Assembly (NCBI GenBank): GCA_027924585.1
Contig: BSBM01000904.1
Span: 17,567,501 to 17,631,500 of the forward strand
DNA from: Larix kaempferi
Lineage: Eukaryota; Streptophyta; Pinopsida; Pinales; Pinaceae
Length of the DNA stretch: 64,000 nt
Direction of reading: 5' to 3'
Position numbers and translations under genes: made by a program. Positions 1 through 10,538 of the stretch are shown here, piece by piece (the stretch's first letter is position 1; every line of letters starts with the position of its first letter). The notes beneath the pieces are model-generated. The model had not been told where the DNA came from. It searched no databases and worked only from the letters and a program-made list of their open reading frames with translations.

Positions 1-2049
1 TATAAATAATTGATTTAAAATTGTGAAACTATATTTTATATTTAAATTATTATATAATTTATTTTATATAATATATATTATTAAATAAATATATAAATTA
101 TATATTTTTATATAATCATAATAATTTTATACCATCATAATAATATTATTATAATTAATTTATCAATATTTCAATATATTATTATTCTTATTAAACATTT
201 CAATTTTTTAATAAGTTTTATGAATGTATTGATATATGCTTTTTCAACCTAACATCTAACTTGAATATAAAGACAACTTTATCAACCAACACAAAACTTT
301 GACTTTTGATATCCACACAAATCATATCCAAAAAAATTACCCAAATCTCAAACTTTTGATTTTACTTAATTATTTAAAAATTTAAAATTACAAACATTTT
401 GCAATGATAGAACTTGTGGTACAAACATGGAATTTTATAATTCCATACATGCATGGATATAAGTGTGATGAAATAAGTAAAACTATAAACATTTATAATG
501 AAAAAGTCATGGTAAAGTTATTAATATTTATTTAACAAGATTATTTTATAAAATGATTATTTCAATCATAAATGTTTTTATCAAAATTCAATTTGAATTG
601 TAAATATATAATGTTAAGTAACTAAGTTATATATAAAATTTTATAATTCTTTTCATATATTTATATAACAATTTAATTAAAAAATATTTTTCTTTGTATG
701 GAACTATAAACATTAAAAATAAACAAAGTAGTGATAAAGTTAAGATTAAAAATATAATCATTTCATCATAATTATCATTTAAATCATAAATGTTGTTCTC
801 AAAGTTCAATTTAAAATGTAAATCTGTAATGTTAAATATATAAGTTATGTTTAAAATTCAATAATGCTCAATTTTGCAATTCCATATACATAAAGTTTTT
901 AATAAAATTTCTAAATTATTAATAATTAACTCTTCAAATCTAAATTTTGTTATTTTTTTAATGTAATTGAATTATTAACTATCCTTAAATTTAATATTTC
1001 TTTTATGAAATTTAAAAAGAAAGTAGAGAATAATGTTAGGTGAAATATATAACAATTCCAAATATTGATAAGTAATTCAAAATATACAACTTAATATTTT
1101 TTTTATAAAATTTAAAGGCAAAATAGAGAATAATGTTCCTTAAAACATATAACAATTTTAAATATTAAATCCAAATATTTACAAGCAATTCAAAATATGC
1201 ATGACTTGGGCGCAACACTTAAACCTCTGATTTTTTAAGCAATTTGGTGAAAAGTTAGAGGAATGTGTCCTCTACTTCATATCCAAATTTCATACTTCAA
1301 ATTTAAAAGAGGAGAGTACAATGGGCTTGGGTGTAGAATCTAAATTCCATATCTTTTTTTCTGAAATTTGGTGGGAGAATATAATAAGATCTCTTATACA
1401 ACATATTTGAAATTTTACATCTACTTTCAAATTATGAGAGATCTTATGCAATATATTCGAAATTCTACATATCTACTTTCAAGTTATGAGAGATCTATGA
1501 TGAAATTGGTATATGAGTTGGAATTCTCTTAAATCAAAACCAAAGTAAATTAAAAATATTTTTGAATGATACAAAATTACCACAATCCAATTACCCCTAG
1601 ATTAATAACATTTTTATAATAACAATAAATTAAATTACAAATATTATTATTAAACTATATATTATCTAAAATTTAATAATATGCAATTACCAAATTCTTT
1701 GCCATATATAATACTTTTTAAATTACTCATAATGTATTATATATTATATCTATAAATCATAGCTTGATGTTAGATTTCAAAATTAATGAAACATAATTTA
1801 TATTTTTTTATATTTATAATTCGTAATATATATTTATTTAAAATTTGGTTAGTACATTATAAATCGTAATAATTTGTAAGTATATAAAATTTTACAACAT
1901 AATTTATAATTATATTTATAATTCATAATGTGTATTTATCTAATATTTTACATAATAACTTGTAAGTATATAAAATTTTACAATTACATTATTAAGCATA
2001 ATTTACTTAAAACTTAATTTATAATTCATAATTTGTATTATTTAATATT
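1..2049. other. AT-rich intergenic DNA with degenerate tandem repeats
   Basis: No coding sequence is supported here; the short open frames have no recognisable protein character. The stretch is strongly AT-rich and contains several decayed direct repeats: a roughly 221-bp duplication (about 481-701 and 702-915, both beginning with aactataaac), a roughly 99-bp duplication around 1010-1200 (shared gagaataatgtt), a roughly 56-bp pair at 1385-1500 ending in gagagatct, and loosely repeated AT-rich blocks at 1790-2060. The right edge is the target site of LINE-1. Confidence 0.6.
481..915. repeat. Degenerate tandem repeat, about 221 bp x 2
   Basis: Two diverged copies begin with aactataaac at 481 and 702 and share the downstream order: a segment with tcataaatgtt, a segment with aattcaatt/agttcaatt, then taatgttaa and aagttat. 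The similarity is visible but low, so this is an old duplication. No function is suggested. Confidence 0.5.
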
Positions 2050-2062
2050 TTACATTTATAAT
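2050..2062. repeat. Left target-site duplication of LINE-1
   Basis: The 13-mer ttacatttataat occurs here and again at 9887-9899, directly after the LINE-1 poly(A) tail. Exact matching copies on both sides of the element define its ends as 2063 and 9886. After the later segmental duplication the right copy is also present at 13468-13480. Confidence 0.88.
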
Positions 2063-2187
2063 GCCTTGGGATCACTGTCCTCTGCTCCGTGGCTGTCTGA
2101 GAACCTTCTAGGATTTTTGGACTCATGCAGTGCTTTCTCCCTACCAGTCGTGCTCCTCTTTTGTCTTGCCCTGCCCCTTGGCTTTGA

Positions 2188-3702
2188 GTGACTCCCATGG
2201 CCCCCGTACGGGGAGGGGCTGACGTCCCCTCCCACTCAGCTGCCCCCAACCCTTCCGGTTTGCCACGTTCTGCAGGAATTTCCACCTCTCTGAGGATCGA
2301 CATGGATGATATCCCCATCCCTAGCGTGGGTCAACCCCATTCTTCCTCGGACCTCAACCAGGATTCGCTTCCAGAAGGCGACACTCCAACTACTAGCACA
2401 TGCATAGCGTGCACAGCGGCAAGGCCAAGTCTAACTCTTCCTCCCTAGAGAATCAATGCTCACTCAAAATATCTAAAGGATCACGCCCTCATCTGCAAAT
2501 TCATGGGCATCTGGCCCACTGAGCAAGCCCTCAAGGGTTGGATAGCCATGAAATGGAATCCAAAATCCCACTATGATCTCCAGCTTGGTTCCAAGGGATT
2601 TTTCACCATCATCTTCCATCATCTGGAAGACAAATCCAGGGTAGAAAGCGATGGCCCCTATTTCTTCAACTCAGCTGGTCTTTATCTGAAAAATTGGACC
2701 GAAAGGTTCTGCCCAAAGAAAGAGGACTTCACTTGGGCTCTGGTCTGGATCAGAATGTATTCACTACCACAGGAATACTGGGATGACGAAACTCTGAAAG
2801 ATATTGGAAACACCTTAGGAGAATATGTTAGATCTGCTAATAAAACAAAGCTAAAAAAATATACTTCATATGCACGAATTTGCGTGTACATGCACATTGC
2901 AAAGGCTCTCCCGGATGCAATAAGCCTCTCCCTTGAAGATTTAGAGTGGATCCAGCCTTTGGATTATGAGCAGGTTCCTTTCAGATGCTACAAGTGCCAT
3001 GAGCATGGGCATCTTTTTCGGGATTGCCCCCAGAACAAGCACACTAAAGACGACCTTAAGAAAGAGACCATAGATGCAGATGGATTCCAAAGATTTGGAA
3101 AAGCAAAGCGACATGGCCGCAAACCCGCCCAAGGGAAACACAAAGCTGATATCCCCACTACAAGTAACAGCTTCGAAATCTTGGAAGGTCAACCAGAATA
3201 TTCAGATACAAAACTCAAGAAGCAAGCAACTTCTCATGAGCACAGTCCATCCAAATTCCATAACCCCACTCAACCCAGCGATCTGGAATCCCTTCTTGCT
3301 CAAGGAATACTTGTTGAACCCACTGAATTACAAGAACCTCATATTTTTCAACCTTTGGATTCTATTCCTGAAATCACAATGGATGAAAAAATGGATGAGC
3401 TCGATCTGGGAGATCTTGATCTCCTTGGGTTGGAAGACACCTGTACGAGAAAAGCTTTCAAATCCATCCCACCCAACGAGATTCAATTACTAAAAGAAGC
3501 CCTCTCTAAAGCCAAAGCTCACAAACTTGGAATCCATAACCTTCCCCAAAAAGACAAGCATAAGCTTCTAATGGATCTCAGAAAAAGAGGGAGGAAATTC
3601 GATTTGCAGCGGATAAATCTACTAGGAACACGGTTGGTGGAATCAGGGCAATGCGCCCAGCTAATGGAATTCTTCCCCTCTCTCAATCCCAGTTCCCAAT
3701 GA
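2188..3702 (+). pseudogene. LINE-1 ORF1 (RNA-binding protein with zinc knuckle), one premature stop
   Basis: ORF1 of a plant LINE, a nucleic-acid-binding protein that would coat the element RNA. The part from 2503 is open for 399 residues: an N-terminal DUF4283-like region (the line with WPTEQALKGW and later FRFxxxPP-like wording) is followed by a CX2CX4HX4C zinc knuckle, with Cys162, Cys165, His170 and Cys175 counted from the Met at 2503. A long, charged, Lys-rich tail follows. An open stretch at 2188-2445 is in the same frame and is separated from the rest only by a TAG at 2446-2448, so the original ORF1 probably ran from about 2188. The stop codon TGA at 3700-3702 overlaps the ATG of ORF2 at 3699. 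Confidence 0.82.
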
Positions 3703-4517
3703 AGATTATTTCCTGGAATTTAAGAGGTATCAACGGCCCCTCCAAATGCTGAATGCTGAAGAGAAAAATCCAATCAGATATGCCGTTTGTCCTTTTTATT
3801 GAAGAAACTAAGTGCACCTCGGAAACCCTCAAACTTCTAATGCCCAAGCTTTGGAAAGGTTGCCATTGCTTTGTTATTGATGCCAATGGAGCTGCCGGCG
3901 GCATTTCCATAGCCTAAAACCCCTCAGTTATTATGCTTGACAACTATGCTGCTACTGCACATGTTATATCAGCCTCCTTCCACATCATTGGCTCACGCAT
4001 CCACGGGCACCTCATGAATGTTTACAACCCCCATCCCCCTATTCTCAAGACCCAACTCCTAGAATTTATGGCTTGGTTCATCAAGCAACATAGTGACTCC
4101 CCCCTCATCATTGGGGGAGACTTAAACATGATCACTGCCCTTGATGAAAAGAAAGGAGGTCTCCAGTCCCTGTCTCCAGAAGACCATCTCTTCAAATCCT
4201 TCATAGCCAACAACAAAATTGTGGATATGTAGCCCTCTTCCGGTTTTTTCACTTGGAACAACAGAAGAGGTGGAGATCATCAGATTGTCAAACGTCTTGA
4301 TCGTTTTCTGATCTCAGAAAATCTCTTACAGCCTCGGGGAATTATTGCCTCCTTTGTTCTCCCAACAGCCGATTTGGATGATTGGCCCATCGACCTAACT
4401 TGGCATAGCTTCGGAACTCACCTATATAAACCCTTTAGGTTCGAGAAATTTTGGCTTTCTCATCCAACCTTCATGGACACTGTCGGCACCTGGTGGAAGG
4501 ACATGCACATTGATTGA
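3699..4517 (+). pseudogene. LINE-1 ORF2, endonuclease domain (broken)
   Basis: The ATG at 3699 starts MKIISWNLRG, the usual opening of an apurinic-like endonuclease that nicks the target for target-primed reverse transcription. One frame carries the domain to about 4515: an IEETK motif (metal-binding Glu), the GGDLNMI motif, and the downstream FTWNN segment are all visible. It is interrupted in frame by a TGA at 3750-3752, a TAA near 3915 and a TAG near 4230. The reading frame then changes close to 4510, where the reverse-transcriptase part begins. The catalytic landmarks are recognisable but the gene cannot be translated as one protein. Confidence 0.8.
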
Positions 4518-6561
4518 AGAGGAACTTGACTCCCTCCAGCATACAATTATGGCCGAAGGTCTCTCTACGGCTCACAAGCTCAAGGGAAAAGACCTTGTGG
4601 ACAAGCTTAACCAACACTGCATACATGAAGAAAACTTGTGGAGGCAAAAATCGAGGGTTACTTGGATAAAGGAGGGAGATCGCAACACTTCTTTCTTTCA
4701 TCACTCCATGCTTCAACACCGAATGCACAATCACATCATCAAACTCAAGAAGGATTCCAGAGAGGTCCTAGAAGATCATGCTGACATTGAACACAAGCTC
4801 ACTAGCTACTTCCAAGATCTCCTCACGCAACCTCCAGCTTCTAGATCTAAGGCCATTGCGCGGGCCACGCATCACATCCCCTCTATCATTACTGAGGAGC
4901 ACAATGTCTCCTTAATGCAACCCATCTCCCTCCAGGAAGTTGAAACTGTTGTTAATCAGATGGCTGAGGGTAAAGCTCCAGGTCCAGATGGATTCACCAT
5001 CAACTTCTTCCATCATTGTTGGGATATGCTCAAGCTTGAGGTGTTGGAGGTTGTGGAAGAGTCTAGACACAAGCAATGGGTTTTTCCTGCTCTCAACGCC
5101 AGCCACGTCTCCCTGATTCCCAAAGAGAAAGGAACCTCTCATCCTGGTAATTTCAGGCCCATTTCTCTTTGTAATGTCATCTACAAGATTATTTCCAAGG
5201 TTGTCGCAAATCGCGTCAAACCCCTCCTACCTTTGCTCATGTCCCCTGAACAATCGGGCTATGTAGAAGGAAGGCAAATCCTAGATGGCATAATCCTTTC
5301 TCATGAAATCACTCACTCCCTCAAAGTTAACTGCTCCCTCGGGGTTCTTCTTAAGTTGGACCTCTCCAAAATTTTTGACAAGCTCAACTAGGACTTCATC
5401 CGAAAAATGTTGTTAGCCTTCGGCGTCAACCATGATTGGACTCACCGGGTCTCCTCCCTCTTCTCCTCTGCCTTCTTTTCTATCCTTGTCAACGGCTCTC
5501 CCTCCTTAACCCTCCCTCCTTAACCTTCACCCTCTCTCATAGCATTCGTCAAGGTGACCCCCTCTCGTCGTTCCTTTTCATCCTTATGGAAGACGGTCTG
5601 GGGAGAATGATTCGTGCAGCGGTCGCTTCAGGGTCCCTGCGTGGCCTCTCCCTCTACGGAGGGGACCCCATCGCACCAACAATTTGTAGATGACAATCTC
5701 CTTTTCGGCCATCCCTCCGTTCAAGAAGCCCGCTCCCTTCAAAATATTCTCTAACTCTTCTCGGAAGCCTTTGGCACCACCATCAACCTGGAAAAATGTC
5801 AGATTTTCTTCTTCAGTGACACCGATGCCATCTCAAAACAAAATATTGCTCGTATTCTGGATTTTTCAGTTTCCACCTTACCCTCTAAGTACCTTGGAGC
5901 TCCCCTTTTCGACTCTACCATCAAGCACTCATCCTGGAGGGAGCTACTAGACAAAATTGAACAACGTATCTCCTCCTGGGCCTTCCGGTCTCTCAACCTA
6001 GATTATCGCCTTACTCTCCTCAAAGTTGTCCTCCAGTCTATGCCCCTTTATCTTTTCTCTGTTCTGGCCGCCCCCAAATGGGTTTTGAAATCCCTCTACA
6101 AGCTTCAACGGTCCTTTATTTGGGGCAAAGGTTCACAGAACAACAGGTGGGCTCTGGTGAAATGGCAGATAGTGTATCTACCTAAGCGTGGAGGGGGCCT
6201 TGGTTTACGTGGTCTTGACTTAAACAATGAAGCGCTTTTTGCAAAAATTTGGGGGAGGTGGGTCTCAAGCAATGACACGCCTTGGGCCCAATTGTGCAAC
6301 AAGAAATATGCCCAAGCCAGGAACCCATCTCATCTGATCCGCTATGACCTTGACCCCCCTGGCCCGTCTATTTGGAAGGCGGCAAATTCTCAGAGAGCCC
6401 TGATTCAACATCATAGCTTCTGGGAGATCAAAGATGGAGCCCTAGCTCTCTTATGGAAATACTCTTGGCAGCGAATGCCTATTCTCAAGAGTCTCCCCAT
6501 CTGCAGAACAACTCCTATTATCTGGCAGGCGACCTCCTCCTCCGTTGTTCGTGATTTCTAG
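4510..6561 (+). pseudogene. LINE-1 ORF2, reverse transcriptase domain (broken)
   Basis: This is the polymerase that copies element RNA into the target. The linker and fingers are open to 5391: the LINE-typical PGPDGFTINFF, SLIPK, NFRPISLCN and EQSGYVEGRQI motifs are present. Palm motif A reads LDLSKIFDKLN and is cut by a TAG at 5389-5391, where relatives have Trp. Further on, ILVNGSP and the IRQGDPLS-like segment appear in another frame, and the catalytic box reads FVDDNLLFG at about 5680-5705. The thumb continues to 6561 (SVLAAPKW, WGRWVSSNDTPW). At least three frame changes are needed to follow the domain. Confidence 0.82.
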
Positions 6562-6603
6562 GATCTAGTCAGCCCTTCTCCCTTCAGAATTTGGAAGGAT
6601 CTA

Positions 6604-7298
6604 ATGCATTTTCATCCTAGATTAGAGCCTGATTTCCTCGATCCCATCGTAACAAACCTCTTGACAAGGAAGATACGCATTACTACTGGAAATGATATAA
6701 TATGGTTGGGCCACCTCCCTAAGGGATCATTTACTGTTAAGGAGGCCTATTCTACTCTGGCTCTCAAAGATGAAGACCTACAATTCCCCCTTTGGAAGAA
6801 GGTTTGGAATCCTTTTCTATGGCCCAAGGTTTCCACTTTCCTCTGGTTGTTCTCTCACAGGAGTATTCTCACTTGGGACAATCTTAACAAAAAGGCTTCA
6901 TTGGACCTCCCTACTGTGTCATGTGCAATAGCAACTCTGAGACTATTGATCACCTGCTTGACTCCTGCGATCTAGCCTCATTTCTTTGGGACCATGTAGC
7001 AGAGAAATTTAGAAGGTCCAACAGAGTAAAAGATGACATTATCAAGACCCTTCAGCAATGGGAAGTTGACCCCTTTCAAAGCACTCAGCTCAACAAACTC
7101 TGGGGCATCACTCCAGGTTTCTTGGTTTGGAGCATCTGGAAAGAAAGAAACTTAAGGATCTTCGAAGGGAAAATCAGAACCGTTGAGATTATCTGGGATA
7201 CCTTCAAAAGCAACCTCCAAGAAACTCTCTTCTCCAAAGATTGGAACCTCTTCAATCTCCCTTCCTCGGACATGGATAAAAGAATTCTCTACAACTGA
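6604..7298 (+). pseudogene. LINE-1 ORF2, zf-RVT region (broken)
   Basis: Conserved linker between the reverse transcriptase and RNase H of plant LINEs. The frame at 6604 reads KEAYSTLALKDED then WKKVWNPFLWPKVSTFLWLF, the typical W-x3-W-x2-P-K-x3-F-x-W pattern. A second frame from 6921 supplies the Cys/His part (MCNSNSETIDHLLDSC) and the LVWSIWKERN segment. The two halves overlap in different frames at 6921-6975, so one indel separates them. Confidence 0.75.
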
Positions 7299-7343
7299 AA
7301 TTTCTCTCATCTTGTTATCCCCTCTGTCAGGAATACTACAGTC

Positions 7344-7985
7344 TTGCGCACCTCCAACCCGGATTTCTGGTTCCCTCCCCCCAGGGGTCTTTTCAAACTT
7401 AATTGCGATGGTGCCTCTAAAGGAAATCCTATCATGGCTGGCTTTGGAGGAGTCTTCCAGAACCATGAGGGAAAAATTATCAGAATCTATCATGGTAACA
7501 TTGGATATGATAGCAACAATGCAGCTGAACTGGAAGGTCTCTTACACGGCATCTCCATTGCATGTGAGCATAATATTCACCCTCTCATTGCGGAGGGAGA
7601 CTCTCAGATGATCCTTGATTTGGCCTCCAAAATTCAGAACGGATCCCAGGTCTCTAAGCTCTCTTCAAGCTGGAGACTGGAGCACAGAATCCAGAGACTT
7701 TCCAACAGCATGAAGGATCTCAGGGATATCACTTTCCATCATGTGGGAAGAAAGCAGAATTCCTCGGCGGAGAGCCTTTCCAATGAGGGGGTCTCCTGTG
7801 ATGTTCCCCTTCGGGGTGGAAAGTTAGACGCCTCCTTCTCGGATCATCTCTTGCAACTCTGCACCGCTCAGGCTATCAATGCGGGACTGGCCACGAAGGG
7901 AGGCTCCATGCAACCACCTAGCAACATGGATCTACCATCTGGAAGAGGATCTTTGCAGGCGTCATCGCCTAGGGATAGCATTTAG
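7344..7985 (+). CDS. LINE-1 ORF2, RNase H domain and C-terminus
   Basis: A type-I RNase H domain of the plant LINE kind, open for 213 residues. The first catalytic Asp is in LNCDGASKGNP, the Glu in NNAAELEGL and the second Asp in IAEGDSQMI. The last motif reads NSSAESLSN, where functional domains usually have A-D, so the fourth acidic residue is Glu rather than Asp. The frame ends with a TAG at 7983-7985, two bases before the ATG of the next open frame. The start is probably internal to ORF2, since the sequence opens in the same domain without a natural initiation context. Confidence 0.82.
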   Translation: MRTSNPDFWFPPPRGLFKLNCDGASKGNPIMAGFGGVFQNHEGKIIRIYHGNIGYDSNNAAELEGLLHGISIACEHNIHPLIAEGDSQMILDLASKIQNGSQVSKLSSSWRLEHRIQRLSNSMKDLRDITFHHVGRKQNSSAESLSNEGVSCDVPLRGGKLDASFSDHLLQLCTAQAINAGLATKGGSMQPPSNMDLPSGRGSLQASSPRDSI

Positions 7986-8490
7986 TGATGCGTCCTTCAC
8001 CCGGCGTGTCGGCTCTCAAGCGAGCGACTTGGTTAATGTTGATTAAGCTGTGGTGGGTAGCATTTAAGGTGGCCCGTCTGTCTATGTCCTTTCACTCCTA
8101 CTGGAATCGTCTGCTCATCATGCTCCCTTGTGTGAAGTCTCAGCGCTGCCTCTCCCTGGATCTTGAAATGAAGCAACGTCATCTCATCACCCTCATCCGT
8201 TATTCTTTGCATGTTCAAGTTGTGGATAGCTCTGCTCCATTTCTCCTCTCCCGCGAAATTGTTGATTACGCCATGACCCGTCTGTGTGGATCCTCTAGGT
8301 GTGGTGCCGGTCATGGTGTCAGACTGATTACCATGCTCCATTTCTCCTCTCTAGCGGGTGTCAATGCTGGACTGGCCACGAAGGGAGGCTCCATGCAACC
8401 ACCTAGCAACATGGCTCTACCATCTGGCAGAGGATCTTTGCAGGCGTCATCGCCTAGGGATAGCATTTAGTGATGCGTCCTTCACCCGGT
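7906..8490 (+). repeat. 485-bp tandem repeat inside LINE-1 (two units)
   Basis: A block containing ggactggccacgaagggagg and ending past the codons for GRGSLQASSPRDSI occurs at about 7886-8005 and again 485 bp later at about 8371-8490, followed both times by the same MRPSPGVSALKR reading frame. The second tandem unit is absent from the duplicated copy at 11508-13467. Because 485 is not a multiple of three, the repeat makes a hybrid open frame (7988-8470) with the ORF3 start and the ORF2 C-terminal peptide. Confidence 0.85.
7988..8470 (+). pseudogene. LINE-1 hybrid ORF3/ORF2-tail frame made by the 485-bp repeat
   Basis: The frame starts with the same MRPSPGVSALKRATWLML sequence as the longer ORF at 8473 and runs about 113 residues through HVQVVDSSAPFLLS, then abruptly switches to the peptide NAGLATKGGSMQPPSNM and GRGSLQASSPRDSI, which is the C-terminal tail of the RNase H frame. 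The switch is the junction of the 485-bp tandem repeat, so it is an artefact of rearrangement, not a natural protein. No known domain is recognised. Confidence 0.7.
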
Positions 8491-9504
8491 GTGTCGGCTC
8501 TCAAGCGAGCGACTTGGTTAATGTTGATTAAGTTGTGGTGGGTAGCATTTAAGGTGGCTCGTCTGTCTATGTCCTTTCACTCCTACTGTAATCGTCTTCT
8601 CATCATGCTCCCTTGTGTGAAGTCTCAGCGCAGCCTCTCCCTAGATCTTGAAATGAAGCAACGTCATCTCATCACCCTCATCCGTTATTCTTTGCATGTT
8701 CAGGCTGTGGATAGCTCTGCTCCATTTCTCCTCTCCCGCGAGATTGTTGATTATGCCATGACCCGTCTGTGTGGAACCTCTAGGCGTGGTGCCGGTCATG
8801 GCGTCAGACTGATTACCACATCTCCGGAGAATGATAAGAAATCCATCAGCGGCTATGATGATAAGGTCATTGTCCCGATTCGAAGGTTGGTCGATGAATG
8901 GGAGGCTAGCTAGGTCTTCAATATTCTCACCTCTGGAAATCAAGGTAATCATATTAACTATTATTGGTTAATGAAGAACATGTTGGGTTATTTGGTGGAA
9001 GAAATGTTGGTCAACTGGAACATGGACAAGGTGTCTATCATGGACACCAGAATTCATATGGTTCACTTGGACGAAATGCTTGCTGCTCTGGAATCCAGTG
9101 TGGTTGGAGGTAAGGGCTCCTTCCTCGGGAAAGCCACCTCTCACAGTGAAACTGGTCTTGATGCTCTTGGCTCCAGCAAAGAGGCCTCTAAAGGTAAGGA
9201 AACTCTCCCACAGGAGGGCATTGCTATAGCGCCTAATGCCCATCCTTTGGGCTCCAATTTGCAGGAGTTTCCTAGTGTTGTCATCGCGGAGGTCTCTGTT
9301 TTTGTCCAGGGCTCCACTGCAGGGTCTGTCTCTCCATCTGCAATCATTTTACAAGGGGACCCTCCCCCAGAGGCCTCCTTCCCTATTCCTACTACTATTG
9401 ACTCTCGGCACTTTAAAAGGATCTGGAAATCCGAAGGCGATGCCGCTACTCCGCGAAAGACGAAAACCTATGCCTCCCAAACTCTTGGTTCAGAGCTGGG
9501 ATGA
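8473..9504 (+). pseudogene. LINE-1 third ORF (ORF3), copy 1, with premature stop
   Basis: An unrecognised open frame downstream of RNase H. It reads from the ATG at 8473 to a TAG at 8911-8913 and then resumes in the same frame to 9504. The duplicated copy at 12053-13084 has TGG at the equivalent codon, so here Trp has become a stop (single G-to-A change). Visible features are a basic, Leu-rich N-terminal part (LMLIKLWW, RHLITLIRYSLHVQ), a central region with YDDKVIVPIRRLVDEWEAS, and a Ser/Gly/Pro-rich tail with PPPEASFPIPTTIDS. I do not recognise a family. It could be a lineage-specific 3' coding region or acquired sequence. Confidence 0.6.
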
Positions 9505-9871
9505 AGAGTTCTTTGGTTCCTTCCTAATAATTGAAGAGAAGCCCAGCCCCCAGGATGCAAACGCAAATACTTAAGGCTGATCCGGCAGGCCTCAACTCCT
9601 TTTTGCAGCAGTTAGCGTATCGGGTTTCCTTGCTTTGGTTGAATAGTTACTGTTATGCTCTGTTTTGATTTTCTGAACTGGTTATTCTTATGTTTTTTAT
9701 GGTCGGATGTAACTATGTCTATGACTCTCAGCCCATTTGTGGGAAGGCCTATGAGGGTCCTATTTTGAGTTGTGTGCTCTATGAGAGGCTACAGAACGCT
9801 CTCAGAACTACAGTCTCGCCTGTGTATGTAACATTTTCTGTACTCAAATATAATTACTATTTGTAGTTTAC

Positions 9872-9886
9872 AAAAAAAAAAAAAAA
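9872..9886 (+). other. LINE-1 poly(A) tail
   Basis: A run of A bases directly precedes the right target-site duplication at 9887-9899, as expected of target-primed reverse transcription. The duplicated copy at 13452-13467 has the same tail interrupted by one T. Confidence 0.85.
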
Positions 9887-10030
9887 TTACATTTATAATT
9901 TATATTTATGAAAGCCTTTATAGTCACGATGATTAACTCAAACACTAATAAACTAAAAAACAATAATATAAATAAAGACTCTTTGATCATAAACGTAAAT
10001 TTTGTTTAAGTTTTATAAAGAATTGTTTAT

Positions 10031-10047
10031 ATTCATTAGTGCTCTTT
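10031..10047. repeat. Left target-site duplication of LINE-2
   Basis: The 17-mer attcattagtgctcttt is found here, next to the poly(T) that represents the LINE-2 tail, and without change at 20232-20248 beyond the 5' end of LINE-2. The segmentally duplicated copy near 13613-13629 has one change (gatcttt in place of gctcttt). Confidence 0.88.
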
Positions 10048-10134
10048 TTTTTTATCAGAGAAAAAAAACATAACTTGTTATTTTCAGTAAGAAAATCAAA
10101 GTTACATCAGTGTGTTCATAATCAACATAGTCCA

Positions 10135-10331
10135 GCCCGATGGGCTAGCTCAAGTGGTTGAGTGCTGTAAGTTGTGAGCAGAAGGTCTCGAGGTCAAATC
10201 CACGGGTGGCTATACATCGCTATATAAATGCCTCACTTGATGTCCCCATCGGGTTAGGACCCGTAATCAGGGTTGATGGTTTACCTTGGGTGTACCTGAG
10301 GGTTTTTCCATGACTTGTTCCTTATAAAAAA
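10135..10331 (+). mobile_element. tRNA-derived SINE in the LINE-2 3' region (copy 1)
   Basis: A 197-bp element with a polymerase III-type internal promoter: box A-like tagctcaagtggttgag and box B-like ggtctcgaggtcaaatcc, followed by a non-tRNA body and a short A-rich end. A perfect 15-bp target-site duplication, aatcaacatagtcca, lies at 10120-10134 and 10332-10346. It looks like a plant SINE, not a functional tRNA gene, since no cloverleaf 3' half follows. Confidence 0.85.
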
Positions 10332-10538
10332 AATCAACATAGTCCATCTTAAAACACCACAGGATAAGTCCTTTGATAATGGGCAGCAAGGTAACAATAA
10401 TCTAAATCAAAATAAAACTAGAGAGCTAAAGTGCCATAACCGATGGCAAAAAGTACTCCGAGCTTATGCCATCAACAACAATTCCTTGAACGACAAATTA
10501 CAGAGCATAAGAACACAAAAAACAATGGACCGCATCCA

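Larger units (their letters stand above)
2063..9886 (+). mobile_element. LINE-1: full-length plant L1-type non-LTR retrotransposon
   Basis: A 7.8-kb element bounded by a 13-bp target-site duplication and ending in a poly(A) run (9872-9886). In order it encodes ORF1 (DUF4283-like region and CCHC zinc knuckle), then an ORF2 with an endonuclease/exonuclease/phosphatase-type domain, reverse transcriptase, a zf-RVT region and a C-terminal RNase H, as in plant L1 LINEs. An additional ORF follows the RNase H. Frameshifts and premature stops are spread through ORF1 and ORF2, so the copy is dead. Its 3' part was copied again at 11508-13467 by a segmental tandem duplication, and a 485-bp internal repeat (7906-8490 area) is present only in this first copy. 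Confidence 0.92.

Noticed and set aside
627-809. Small hydrophobic minus/plus frames in the first 2 kb
   Set aside because: Random open frames in AT-rich repeats, without similar codon use or conserved features.
10135-10210. tRNA gene candidate
   Set aside because: Box A and box B are present but the 3' half of a cloverleaf and acceptor stem are not; the poly(A)-like end and TSD mark a SINE.
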